From: an uncultured Carboxylicivirga sp.
GTDB lineage: Bacteria; Bacteroidota; Bacteroidia; Bacteroidales; Marinilabiliaceae
Length of the DNA: 64,000 nt
NCBI RefSeq assembly: GCF_963674565.1
Contig: NZ_OY771430.1
Span: 3,968,001 to 4,032,000 of the forward strand
Direction of reading: 5' to 3'
The stretch's first letter is position 1, and each line of letters opens with the position of its first letter. The notes below the pieces were generated by a model. That model saw only the letters and a list, made by a program, of their open reading frames with translations. It ran no database searches and was not told the DNA's origin. This document shows, piece after piece, positions 1 to 7,809 of the stretch. The position numbers were made by a program, and so were the translations under genes.

Positions 1-54
1 ATTTCAGGTTCGAGTGATGCAAGTGGAGTTAAAGTAATTACTATCAGCAATTAA
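1..54 (+). CDS. 3' end of an upstream gene (partial)
   Basis: From base 1 a frame stays open for 17 codons and ends in TAA at 52-54. The tail reads SGSSDASGVKVITISN, rich in small and polar residues as at the end of an exported or beta-rich protein. The following chemoreceptor starts 5 bases later, so the two could be co-transcribed. The fragment is too short to name a family, and its being coding rests only on the open frame and the tight spacing. Confidence 0.35.
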   Translation: MSGSSDASGVKVITISN

Positions 55-59
55 TTATT

Positions 60-1574
60 ATGAGAACGTTGCATAACTTAAAGTTGAAAAAGAAAATTCT
101 TTTATTTCCTGTACTCTTTATAATTGTTGTTGCTGTAATCTTCTTAGTAACTCAAAGAAGCAATAATATTAGTAAAAGGGAGTTAGATTCAATTCAAAAT
201 GGACATATCCCATTTATTGAAATAAGTAATGAATTAATTTCCACACAAACAGGACTTCAAAAGGCGTTTCAAGATGGTGTTGCAGCCCAGGATTTGGATA
301 AAATCAATCAAACAATAGATTTGGCAGAGCAATTTAGAACATTGGCTGACAGCGCAAAAAAAATTACTGATTTAAGAAATCAAGTTAAGATTGATAGTAC
401 AATGATCCTCTTTAATGAATATTACGAGGTGGCTGTTACAACTTCGAAGAGTATGATTGCTGAAGAATATTCAGAAGAAGTCAGCATGAATATGCAAAGA
501 ATGATAAGTAAGCTGACAGTTCTTAAAGATCTTTTATCAACGATTTCATCAAATGCGAAACATGATATGAGTATGGCCTTTGAGAAAACGGAGAAACAAT
601 CTAAAAAATTAGCTATTATCATTCAGGTTGTATTGTTCTTAAGTTTAATCACATTTATAACAATCTCTCTTTTCCTTTCAAGGCTAATTGTAAATGCACT
701 TAAAGCAACCACAAATAATCTATTATTATTATCGCAAGGACAGTTAAATATTAAAGTCCCTGAGAATTATTTAAAGGGAAAGGATGAAATTGGTGATATT
801 TCAAGAGCGATTCTGAACTTGGTTAAGAAATTAACTGAAGTTATTAAAGGTGTTCAATCAGAAGTAGTTGAAATATCAAATATTAGTACAAACTTGAACA
901 GAACTTCAGAAATAATTGCTGAGGGATCTAATGAACAAGCTGCCTCTGTGGAAGAAGTTTCATCTACAATGGAGGAAATCGTAGCCAATATTGATCAAAC
1001 AACCGAATATTCTGTCAAAACCGAAAAGATTGCTGTTTCATCAGCAAATGATATGACACAAGTTAGTAAAGCCGCAGAAGAGAGCCTTGAATCAGTGACA
1101 TCAATCACTGATAAGATTAATATGATTAGCGACATAGCTTTTCAAACCAATATCTTAGCTCTTAATGCAGCAGTTGAGGCTGCGCGGGCTGGAGAACATG
1201 GCAGAGGCTTTTCTGTTGTAGCTTCCGAAGTAAGAAAATTAGCTGAAAAAAGTAAATTTGCAGCAGATGAGATTACCAGATTAGCTCAGGTAAGTCTTGA
1301 TAACACAAGAAATTCTGAAAGACTCACTTCAAAAACAATTCCTGAAATTAAAAAGACATCTTTATGGATTCAGGAGATTTCAGCTGCAAGTATTGAACAA
1401 AAAAACGGTGTTGAACAAGTAAATCAGAGCGTTCAGCAATTAAGCCAGATTGCACAGCAAAATGCCACAGCTTCAGAACAAATGGCCTTAACTTCAGATG
1501 GTTTAATAAATCAGGCTAAAAAACTTTCGCTTTTGGTATCTTATTTTAAAACTGAAAATTCCGAAAATAATTAA
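60..1574 (+). CDS. Methyl-accepting chemotaxis protein with periplasmic helical sensor
   Basis: Inner-membrane chemoreceptor that relays a periplasmic signal to CheA/CheW. Layout of the 504 residues: TM1 about 13-31, a periplasmic helical region 32-182 of the size of a four-helix-bundle (4HB_MCP) sensor, TM2 about 184-206, HAMP 207-260, then the long cytoplasmic coiled-coil signalling domain. Its conserved hairpin tip (FQTNILALNAAVEAARAG, then GRGFSVVASEVRKLAEKS) lies around 361-398. The protein ends in VSYFKTE, resembling the VGYFK-type tails of the other two receptors here. No CheB/CheR-tethering pentapeptide is visible. No che genes lie in the window, so the kinase partner is elsewhere. 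The ligand is unknown. Confidence 0.93.
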   Translation: MRTLHNLKLKKKILLFPVLFIIVVAVIFLVTQRSNNISKRELDSIQNGHIPFIEISNELISTQTGLQKAFQDGVAAQDLDKINQTIDLAEQFRTLADSAKKITDLRNQVKIDSTMILFNEYYEVAVTTSKSMIAEEYSEEVSMNMQRMISKLTVLKDLLSTISSNAKHDMSMAFEKTEKQSKKLAIIIQVVLFLSLITFITISLFLSRLIVNALKATTNNLLLLSQGQLNIKVPENYLKGKDEIGDISRAILNLVKKLTEVIKGVQSEVVEISNISTNLNRTSEIIAEGSNEQAASVEEVSSTMEEIVANIDQTTEYSVKTEKIAVSSANDMTQVSKAAEESLESVTSITDKINMISDIAFQTNILALNAAVEAARAGEHGRGFSVVASEVRKLAEKSKFAADEITRLAQVSLDNTRNSERLTSKTIPEIKKTSLWIQEISAASIEQKNGVEQVNQSVQQLSQIAQQNATASEQMALTSDGLINQAKKLSLLVSYFKTENSENN

Positions 1575-1581
1575 ATCTATA

Positions 1582-1609
1582 CTCAGCGGTTTTAATGTAA
1601 ACCGCTGAG
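1582..1609 (+). terminator. Hairpin after the chemoreceptor gene
   Basis: A perfect 11-bp stem (CTCAGCGGTTT pairing with AAACCGCTGAG, loop TAATGT) begins 7 bases after the chemoreceptor stop. The T-run after it is poor (attaattaatttc), so it may terminate weakly or protect the 3' end of the transcript. Confidence 0.55.
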
Positions 1610-1965
1610 ATTAATTAATTTCATCAATTTTATTGCTGCTCGCAAAACTACCAATCCCATTAAATGTGTGAGATTAACATGACACTTCATCTTTAACCAG
1701 ATTATTAATGCGTTGGGTTGGAATGTATCTACATAATTTCAGAAACTTCCAATAACTGTTTTACAATTGTATTTTATTTGATTGATTCCAACCATAAATT
1801 TCTATTTATATTCATAATTGGGCACGATTGGCTTGTCCGTATCCTTTTTTGACCAGATCGTTTCATTTCTTCATCATCCTATTTTTCATTTTTGCATTGA
1901 TAGTTTAAGTATAAATAAAGTATCAGTGCATATTAATACTGATATAAGAAGAGACAAACCTCGTG
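1610..1965. other. AT-rich intergenic stretch before the GH2 gene
   Basis: About 355 bases hold no convincing gene. A 90-codon frame starting at 1818 overlaps the start of the GH2 gene in another phase and has no recognisable protein features. The stretch presumably contains the GH2 promoter, but I could not pick a -33/-7 pair with confidence. Confidence 0.5.
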
Positions 1966-4242
1966 ATGAAAAAATTTCAATTGCTTGTATCAATTACATT
2001 GTTGTTAACATCAATTGGTCTGCAAGCCCAGAAATGGGAATCGAAGCAGGCACCGTTAATGACAAAATTCGCGAAGGATGTAGATCCTGAAAATGTATTA
2101 CCAGAGTATCCTCGTCCACAAATGGTTCGCGAAAAATGGATGAATCTTAACGGGCTGTGGCAATTTCAACCGGGCACCTGGGAAAATGAGCCCTATCCAA
2201 AAGGAAATCTGAAACGAAATATTTTAGTGCCTTTTGCTGTTGAATCAGCTCTTTCGGGTGTAATGGAACACCACGAACGTTTATGGTATCGCAGATCATT
2301 TAATGTACCTCAATCATGGAATGGTGAAAGAGTATTGCTTCATTTTGGAGCTGTTGATTACCAATGTGAAGTTTTTATCAACAATAAAAGTGTAGGTACT
2401 CACCAGGGAGGGTATGATCCTTTCTCGTTTGATATTACTAATGCGCTTACCAAAGGAGAGCAATCAATAACTGTTAAGGTTTGGGACCCAACTGTAAAAG
2501 AAGGTTTCCCTCGTGGCAAACAAACATTGAATCCGGAAGGTATCATGTACACATCGGTTACTGGTATCTGGCAAACGGTTTGGTTAGAACCTGTTCCTCA
2601 ACAACGCATAGTTGATTTTAAAATGGTTCCGGATATTGACAAATCAGTGCTAAACCTTTCTGTTAAAGCCGAAGGCGGACGATTATTGAACTATACAGCT
2701 GTGGTTAAAGATGGAAACAAAGTAGTTGCTACCATCAACAGCAAACCAATGGCTCCAACCGAGATTAAAATCAAGAATCAAAAACTTTGGTCACCTGACA
2801 GTCCTTTCTTATACGATATGACAATTACGTTGAAAGATGGTGACAAAGTAGTTGACAAGGTTGATACTTACTTCGGTATGCGTAAAATATCATTAGGCTT
2901 CGATGGCAAATTCCAACGACTGTATCTGAATAACAAGTTCACTTTCCAGATGGGACCATTGGATCAGGGATTCTGGCCTGATGGGCTTTATACCGCACCA
3001 ACAGATGAGGCATTACGCTTTGATATTGAAATGACCAAAAAACTTGGCTTCAATATGAGCCGTAAACACATCAAAGTAGAGCCTTACAGATGGTACTACT
3101 GGGCTGATAAATTGGGTCTGTTGGTATGGCAGGATATGCCATCTCCAAACTCATATACTTCCGGAACACCTCCAATCAATAAAGAAGCCTTTACAACTGA
3201 GTTAATGCGTATGGTAGAAACGCATCAAAACATACCAAGTATTGTGATGTGGGTAATCTTCAACGAAGCTCAGGCACAACATGATGTGAAAGAATACTGT
3301 GCTTTGGTAAAAGGATTAGATCCATCACGACTGGTGAACGAAGCCAGTGGATGGCAACACGAAGGTAATGGTGATGTAATTGATAACCATAGCTATCCTC
3401 CACCATCATGCCCATATAGCCCATATCAGGCATCTGCATGTGGCGAATACGGAGGTATCGGTTATCAAATTGACGGTCATATCTGGAATCCGGATGACCT
3501 GATGCAATATGTAATGATTCAGACTGATGAAGAGTACCTGAACATGTACGATGAATTCACAACCATGCTAACCAAATTCAAAACCAACAATGGTTTAAGT
3601 GCAGCTGTCTACACCGAAATTACCGATGTTGAAATTGAGTTGAATGGTATCATGACATATGATCGTATTATGAAGGTTGATCCTGCAAAAGTGTTTGCAT
3701 CCAATCAAAAGGTAATTCATAAAAACATTTACGAGTATGTTTATAACGTTTTGCCTACTGCTGAAGTTGAAGACCGAAGCTGGCAATACACTTTTGATCA
3801 ACCAGCAAACAACTGGATGAAGGCTGACTTCAATGCTTCAGCATGGAAAACCGGTAAAGGTGGTTTTGGATCTGCAGGAACTCCTCAAGCCATCAATGGT
3901 ACAACTTGGGAAACCAAAGATATTTGGGTTCGTCAGGAATTTGAATTGGGCGATGTCTCAAAACTTGACTTAAGCAAATTATACCTTAGAGTTCATCACG
4001 ATGATAATGGTGTGGTTTATATCAATGGTGTGAAAGCTGCTGATTTACCGAACTGGACTTCGGGTTATATTAATATTGAGTTGTCGGACGAAGCTAAAAA
4101 AGCCCTGGTTAAAGGCAAGAATGTTATTGCTATCCATTGTCATCAAAATGATGGAGGCCAATATATTGATGCAGGGTTTGTAGTTGTAAGTAAGGATAAA
4201 CCAATTTCCGACTCTGTAATTAAAACACTTCTTATTAAATAA
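1966..4242 (+). CDS. Secreted glycoside hydrolase family 2 enzyme
   Basis: Retaining exo-glycosidase of GH2 (beta-galactosidase/glucuronidase/mannosidase superfamily); the substrate is not deducible. I start at the ATG at 1966, giving 758 residues and a clean signal peptide MKKFQLLVSITLLLTS...QAQ; a GTG lies one codon earlier. Order: signal peptide 1-22, jelly-roll sugar-binding domain about 50-210, Ig-like domain 215-308, TIM barrel about 315-630, and an extra C-terminal beta-sandwich (650-758) with a DDNGVVYINGV motif. The acid/base is probably Glu434 in MWVIFNEAQ and the nucleophile Glu494 in CGEYGG. The gene stands alone 0.6 kb from the laminarin-type PUL and may help degrade glycans periplasmically. 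It ends at a strong nested terminator. Confidence 0.9.
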   Translation: MKKFQLLVSITLLLTSIGLQAQKWESKQAPLMTKFAKDVDPENVLPEYPRPQMVREKWMNLNGLWQFQPGTWENEPYPKGNLKRNILVPFAVESALSGVMEHHERLWYRRSFNVPQSWNGERVLLHFGAVDYQCEVFINNKSVGTHQGGYDPFSFDITNALTKGEQSITVKVWDPTVKEGFPRGKQTLNPEGIMYTSVTGIWQTVWLEPVPQQRIVDFKMVPDIDKSVLNLSVKAEGGRLLNYTAVVKDGNKVVATINSKPMAPTEIKIKNQKLWSPDSPFLYDMTITLKDGDKVVDKVDTYFGMRKISLGFDGKFQRLYLNNKFTFQMGPLDQGFWPDGLYTAPTDEALRFDIEMTKKLGFNMSRKHIKVEPYRWYYWADKLGLLVWQDMPSPNSYTSGTPPINKEAFTTELMRMVETHQNIPSIVMWVIFNEAQAQHDVKEYCALVKGLDPSRLVNEASGWQHEGNGDVIDNHSYPPPSCPYSPYQASACGEYGGIGYQIDGHIWNPDDLMQYVMIQTDEEYLNMYDEFTTMLTKFKTNNGLSAAVYTEITDVEIELNGIMTYDRIMKVDPAKVFASNQKVIHKNIYEYVYNVLPTAEVEDRSWQYTFDQPANNWMKADFNASAWKTGKGGFGSAGTPQAINGTTWETKDIWVRQEFELGDVSKLDLSKLYLRVHHDDNGVVYINGVKAADLPNWTSGYINIELSDEAKKALVKGKNVIAIHCHQNDGGQYIDAGFVVVSKDKPISDSVIKTLLIK

Positions 4243-4293
4243 ATAGGCTCTTACACATAACGTTTAATACCAATTGTATTAAGCATAGAAATT

Positions 4294-4356
4294 AAAGTTT
4301 GGTTCTTGATAGTGTAGTACGTTCCCCCACTATGCTATTTCGAACCAAACTTTTTT
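4294..4356 (+). terminator. Long nested terminator after GH2
   Basis: A 12-bp outer stem (AAAGTTTGGTTC with GAACCAAACTTT) encloses an inner stem (ATAGTG with CACTAT) and runs directly into six T. It lies 52 bases after the GH2 stop and is one of the strongest terminator-like structures in the window. It also isolates the next gene. Confidence 0.8.
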
Positions 4357-4404
4357 ATTAGAATGAAGCCTTGATTTTCCTTATCTTTCGAATCAAACGA
4401 AAGA

Positions 4405-4764
4405 ATGATTATGAGCCGAAAAGTGTATTTTCTGTCAACTTGCGATACATGCAAACGCATTATGAAAGAAGTGGGTGTAGATGAAAGTTTTGAATTGCAG
4501 GATATCAAATTCAATCCGGTAACAGAAGAACAAGTCGAGAGTTTCTTCGAACACACACAAAGCTATGAGGCTTTGATAAACAAGCGGGCACGAAAATTAA
4601 AAGATACCCTAGCTCAAAATCCCGTGAATGAGGATGCAGATTATAAGAGACTTCTATTACTGGATTACACTTTTTTAAAACGTCCTGTTTTTGAGATTGA
4701 TGATCAATTATTTATTGGAAACGCTGCCCAAACTGTTGAAGCAATTAAGATGGTGTTAAAATAA
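4405..4764 (+). CDS. ArsC/Spx-family thioredoxin-fold protein
   Basis: Small cytoplasmic protein of 119 residues with the ArsC fold. It has the N-terminal YFLSTCDTCKR motif (Cys13 and Cys16), a helix-rich middle and the late LKRPVFEIDDQLFIG segment that supplies the conserved Arg-Pro turn. Family members are arsenate-reductase-like or Spx-like redox proteins. A CxxC motif with no ars genes nearby gives no support for arsenate reduction, so I leave the role open. An ATG at 4411 would give an N-terminus (MSRKVYFLST) closer to the usual family length. The gene converges on the GH16 gene across a shared terminator. Confidence 0.85.
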   Translation: MIMSRKVYFLSTCDTCKRIMKEVGVDESFELQDIKFNPVTEEQVESFFEHTQSYEALINKRARKLKDTLAQNPVNEDADYKRLLLLDYTFLKRPVFEIDDQLFIGNAAQTVEAIKMVLK

Positions 4765-4795
4765 AAGCAGCACATTCCACTTGAACGTGCTGCTT
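4765..4795. terminator. Shared terminator between convergent genes
   Basis: Nine-bp stem AAGCAGCAC with GTGCTGCTT and a 13-base loop. The minus-strand reading is followed by TTATTTTA, so it best serves the GH16 gene ending at 4817, and it sits right at the stop of the ArsC-like gene. Confidence 0.65.
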
Positions 4796-4816
4796 AAATA
4801 ATGAAAAAGGGTCAGA

Positions 4817-7525
4817 CTATTTTTTTATTAATTTCTTTACAACGCTTCCACCTTTACTGTAGCTTATTTTGATAAGGTAAATTCCTTTCGCCAGATTATG
4901 CACTGGCAATTCAATTCTATTGTTTTCAAGATTTTTACGACTCACACTAATCATACCCATCTGATTAATGATCTCAACAGATTCAATCGATTCTGATGCT
5001 TCAATATTTAAAATGTCATTAGCCGGAACTGGATACATTCTTACCTGATCAGCTGTCATATTTTTTACCGCACTTGGTATATTCGCATCCGGGTTATTAG
5101 GTTGTGTGGTTCCGGCTGTTAATATCACATCATCAATGGCAATATCAGTGATGCTTGATCCGCCCAGCATAAAAATATTACCACAGGCATTCAAGTCTAA
5201 TCCCTGAGCTATCAATTCCTGCATTGGTATAATTACTCTGTGCCACTCACCATCTCTATCGATATTGTATCCTGAAGTACTGCTACAGGTAATTTTTCCT
5301 TCAGTACCGGCAGCACCGGCTATTCCAAACCAGAAATCATTGGATGACGAAGTTTTTAAGGATAAGGATAGTGTTCCGTTGGCATAATGAGTCAGATTCA
5401 AAGCATCATCAGAAAAGATACCGAAACCATACCAACCTGCATTACCGCTTTTAAAGTATAACTGATCAACACCGTCATATGGAGTACCTCCGGTTAAAGC
5501 AGAAAGTGTTCCTTCCCAGATATAAATATGACCTTTTACATCATCTATAGCAAAACGCTCTGTTACATTTGAGTTTTCGGTATAAATACCAAAATACTCT
5601 GCAGTTATTCCGGTATTATCAGAACCGGGTAAGGCGGCATCACAATTTGGATTATATGCTGTATTTCCAATGTTCTCAGGATTCGCAGCAAAAAAGATAT
5701 CATCCACTAAAATATCAGAAATATAAGGAGCACCGCCCAACATAAATACATTTCCGCATGAAGATAGGTCAAGTCCCTGTGCCACCATATCACTAACTGC
5801 CAATGTTATCTGATGCCATTTGCCATCACGCACAAAACCATTTGGATCAGAACCTTCAACAAAATGTATTTTAGCTTCTGTATTGTTTGCTCCGCCTACT
5901 CCTACCCAAAAATCGGCTGAAGAAGAAGTACGCAATGAAAATTTCAGATAACCGTTAGCAAATTGTGAAAGATCTAATCCTGCATCAGAAAATAATCCAT
6001 AACCAAACCAGGTATTGGTAGCTGGTGAAGTAAATGCAAGTACATCGTTTCCATCATACGTTGGAGCTTCTTCAATGGCTTCCATGGTATTATTCCAGAT
6101 ATATAAATGCCCTGAAATATCATCGATAATGAACTTTTCAGTGATGGAAGGATTTTCGGTAAAGATTCCGAATAAATTAAAATTGGCAGTTGTATTCGAT
6201 AGAATAATTTTATCAATTGAAATATAACCATCTGCAGTAGATGTTCCCTGCAAAGTAAAAACATCATCAATTTTTGTGAAATCAATATTGCTTAAATTCT
6301 GCAACGGAATTGCAAGACGCGACCATGTTTCATCACGACTAACATTATAAGGTGTTGAAGAACCAACAGTCATTAAACTGGTTTTATCATCTGTATCACC
6401 CAATCCAATTAAAAGATCATCCTGAATATTGGTTTTGATATAAACATCAATGCTTCCGGTTGAAGATATGGCCGATAAATCCTGAATAGCCGATGACAAA
6501 ATATTAATATTGAAAGCATTTCCGGCTGTAACGTTATAGGATAATACTTCAGAACCTTCAACTGCTGTTTCTCCGGATCTGGCTGTTACTCCTGTAGAAG
6601 AAAGTGTGGCATCAAAACCAAGATCCAATGCATTATCGTATGATTTTCCATCGGCATAAACTGCCAGATCACCATACAAAGGCATTGAAGTCACCAATTC
6701 ACCCTCACCTGTCTTTTGATACACCTTTATATAATCTACCAACATTTGTGCTGGCATAGGTGCTGTAATTCCGGCTTCATTATAGATATCAGGAAACATA
6801 CCGCCAACAGCCAGGTTAAGCAACAGGTACATCGAATAATCGCGAAACTCTTCCGCATCGCTTCCATCTACATTCATTGAATAATAAGGCGTTGAGCTGC
6901 CATCAAGATACATGCTGATATTGGTAGCACTCCATACCATAGAAAATGTATGAAAATCGTTGTTCAGGGCAGTCGGAGCCTGTGAACTATATCCATAACC
7001 TGCATAACCATCGTTGTACTCCCAATGAAGTGCACCTCCAAAAGTTGTGTTTTGTTGATTATTGGTAATTCCATCAGCATGTCCTGCCTCAAGAATATCA
7101 ATTTCGCCACATGATGGCCAGCCAGCTTGCGTATTACCCAAAAGCCAGAAAGCAGGCCATAAGCCATTGGCCAGATCAGGCAGTTTTATACGAGCTTCAA
7201 TCTTGCCGTATTTAAAAGCAAACTTACTTTTTGAATTGATTCGACCCGAAGTAAAAGCATATCCATTGTAGTTCTCTTTTTTAGCAGTAAGTATCAAACA
7301 ATTATTTCCACTTCCGTCATCACCTACCGTAACATTGTCAGCCGTATAATGTTGCAATTCGCTGTTTGAACCGGTATTCCAGATACCTTCACTTTGCTCG
7401 ACATTCCATATCGCAGGGTTTAATGCATCTCCGTCGAAATTTTCTTCCCAAACCAATTCATAACCTTGTGCTCCGGCTATTATGGTAAAGCTTAAAGCGA
7501 AAATAAAGAGGTAAACTTTTTTCAT
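4817..7525 (-). CDS. Secreted multimodular GH16 beta-glucanase (laminarinase type) with T9SS tail
   Basis: Endo-acting retaining beta-glucanase of GH16, 902 residues. Signal peptide 1-19. GH16 domain about 21-272 with the catalytic motif CGEIDILEA (nucleophile Glu141, Asp143, acid/base Glu146) and WPAFWLLG, the arrangement of beta-1,3-glucanases. Then come a beta-rich module (about 290-450) and two tandem homologous modules beginning NLFGIFTENPSITEKF and EYFGIYTENSNVTERF (about 450-625 and 640-815), probably carbohydrate-binding. A C-terminal type A T9SS sorting domain covers about 830-902 (VRMYPVPANDILNIE ... KGIYLIKIS ... KKLIKK), implying export across the outer membrane and surface attachment or release. 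It is divergent from the PUL regulator, with a candidate operator at 7643-7658. Confidence 0.93.
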   Translation of the reverse strand: MKKVYLFIFALSFTIIAGAQGYELVWEENFDGDALNPAIWNVEQSEGIWNTGSNSELQHYTADNVTVGDDGSGNNCLILTAKKENYNGYAFTSGRINSKSKFAFKYGKIEARIKLPDLANGLWPAFWLLGNTQAGWPSCGEIDILEAGHADGITNNQQNTTFGGALHWEYNDGYAGYGYSSQAPTALNNDFHTFSMVWSATNISMYLDGSSTPYYSMNVDGSDAEEFRDYSMYLLLNLAVGGMFPDIYNEAGITAPMPAQMLVDYIKVYQKTGEGELVTSMPLYGDLAVYADGKSYDNALDLGFDATLSSTGVTARSGETAVEGSEVLSYNVTAGNAFNINILSSAIQDLSAISSTGSIDVYIKTNIQDDLLIGLGDTDDKTSLMTVGSSTPYNVSRDETWSRLAIPLQNLSNIDFTKIDDVFTLQGTSTADGYISIDKIILSNTTANFNLFGIFTENPSITEKFIIDDISGHLYIWNNTMEAIEEAPTYDGNDVLAFTSPATNTWFGYGLFSDAGLDLSQFANGYLKFSLRTSSSADFWVGVGGANNTEAKIHFVEGSDPNGFVRDGKWHQITLAVSDMVAQGLDLSSCGNVFMLGGAPYISDILVDDIFFAANPENIGNTAYNPNCDAALPGSDNTGITAEYFGIYTENSNVTERFAIDDVKGHIYIWEGTLSALTGGTPYDGVDQLYFKSGNAGWYGFGIFSDDALNLTHYANGTLSLSLKTSSSNDFWFGIAGAAGTEGKITCSSTSGYNIDRDGEWHRVIIPMQELIAQGLDLNACGNIFMLGGSSITDIAIDDVILTAGTTQPNNPDANIPSAVKNMTADQVRMYPVPANDILNIEASESIESVEIINQMGMISVSRKNLENNRIELPVHNLAKGIYLIKISYSKGGSVVKKLIKK

Positions 7526-7633
7526 TTTGTTTTTAATTAACTTGGATTAATAATGCTGGCAGTTTGTGAAATAGATGAATGCAAAAATCAGAAAAGAATT
7601 ACATTACCCCATATTTTTGACCACTTCAAAACC

Positions 7634-7644
7634 TATTTGGCACT
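7634..7644 (+). repeat. Direct repeat copy 1 in the GH16/regulator intergenic region
   Basis: TATTTGGCACT here and again at 7693-7703, 59 bases apart. Both copies are followed within a few bases by an ACGTT. A relative (TATTTGACACC) occurs at 10804-10814 upstream of the second GH16 gene. Possible accessory binding site. Confidence 0.4.
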
Positions 7645-7658
7645 ACGTTATTATTACG
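7643..7658 (-). promoter_or_regulatory. Candidate PUL operator, copy 1
   Basis: Read on the minus strand this is CGTAATAATAACGTAG, imperfectly palindromic (CGTTAT/ATAACG-type halves), 118 bases upstream of the GH16 start at 7525. The identical 16-mer, in the same orientation to its gene, lies upstream of the other GH16 gene (10742-10757). It sits in the divergent region shared with the regulator gene, so it could also serve autoregulation. Binding by the regulator is inference. Confidence 0.5.
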
Positions 7659-7692
7659 TCACAAATTTAAATATATGACACATTTATCTGAT

Positions 7693-7703
7693 TATTTGGC
7701 ACT
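7693..7703 (+). repeat. Direct repeat copy 2 in the GH16/regulator intergenic region
   Basis: Second exact TATTTGGCACT, 117 bases before the regulator's ATG. See the copy at 7634-7644. Confidence 0.4.
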
Positions 7704-7809
7704 TTAACGTTTTCAACCTTTGTGCAAGCTCCTTTTTTTATTACGTTTTTATGAAGCGCATTTATCCCAAAAAGTTATTTTTACAATATCCAAGTATTTC
7801 TGTATCCGA

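Noticed and set aside
1818..2090. 90-codon open frame overlapping the start of the GH2 gene
   Set aside because: Shifted frame of a real gene, no signal peptide or family motif, and it would overlap the strongly supported GH2 start.
4817..7525. The repeated modules of the first GH16 enzyme as a tandem DNA repeat or CRISPR-like array
   Set aside because: The similarity is at the protein level over two about 180-residue modules, with no short regular DNA repeat.
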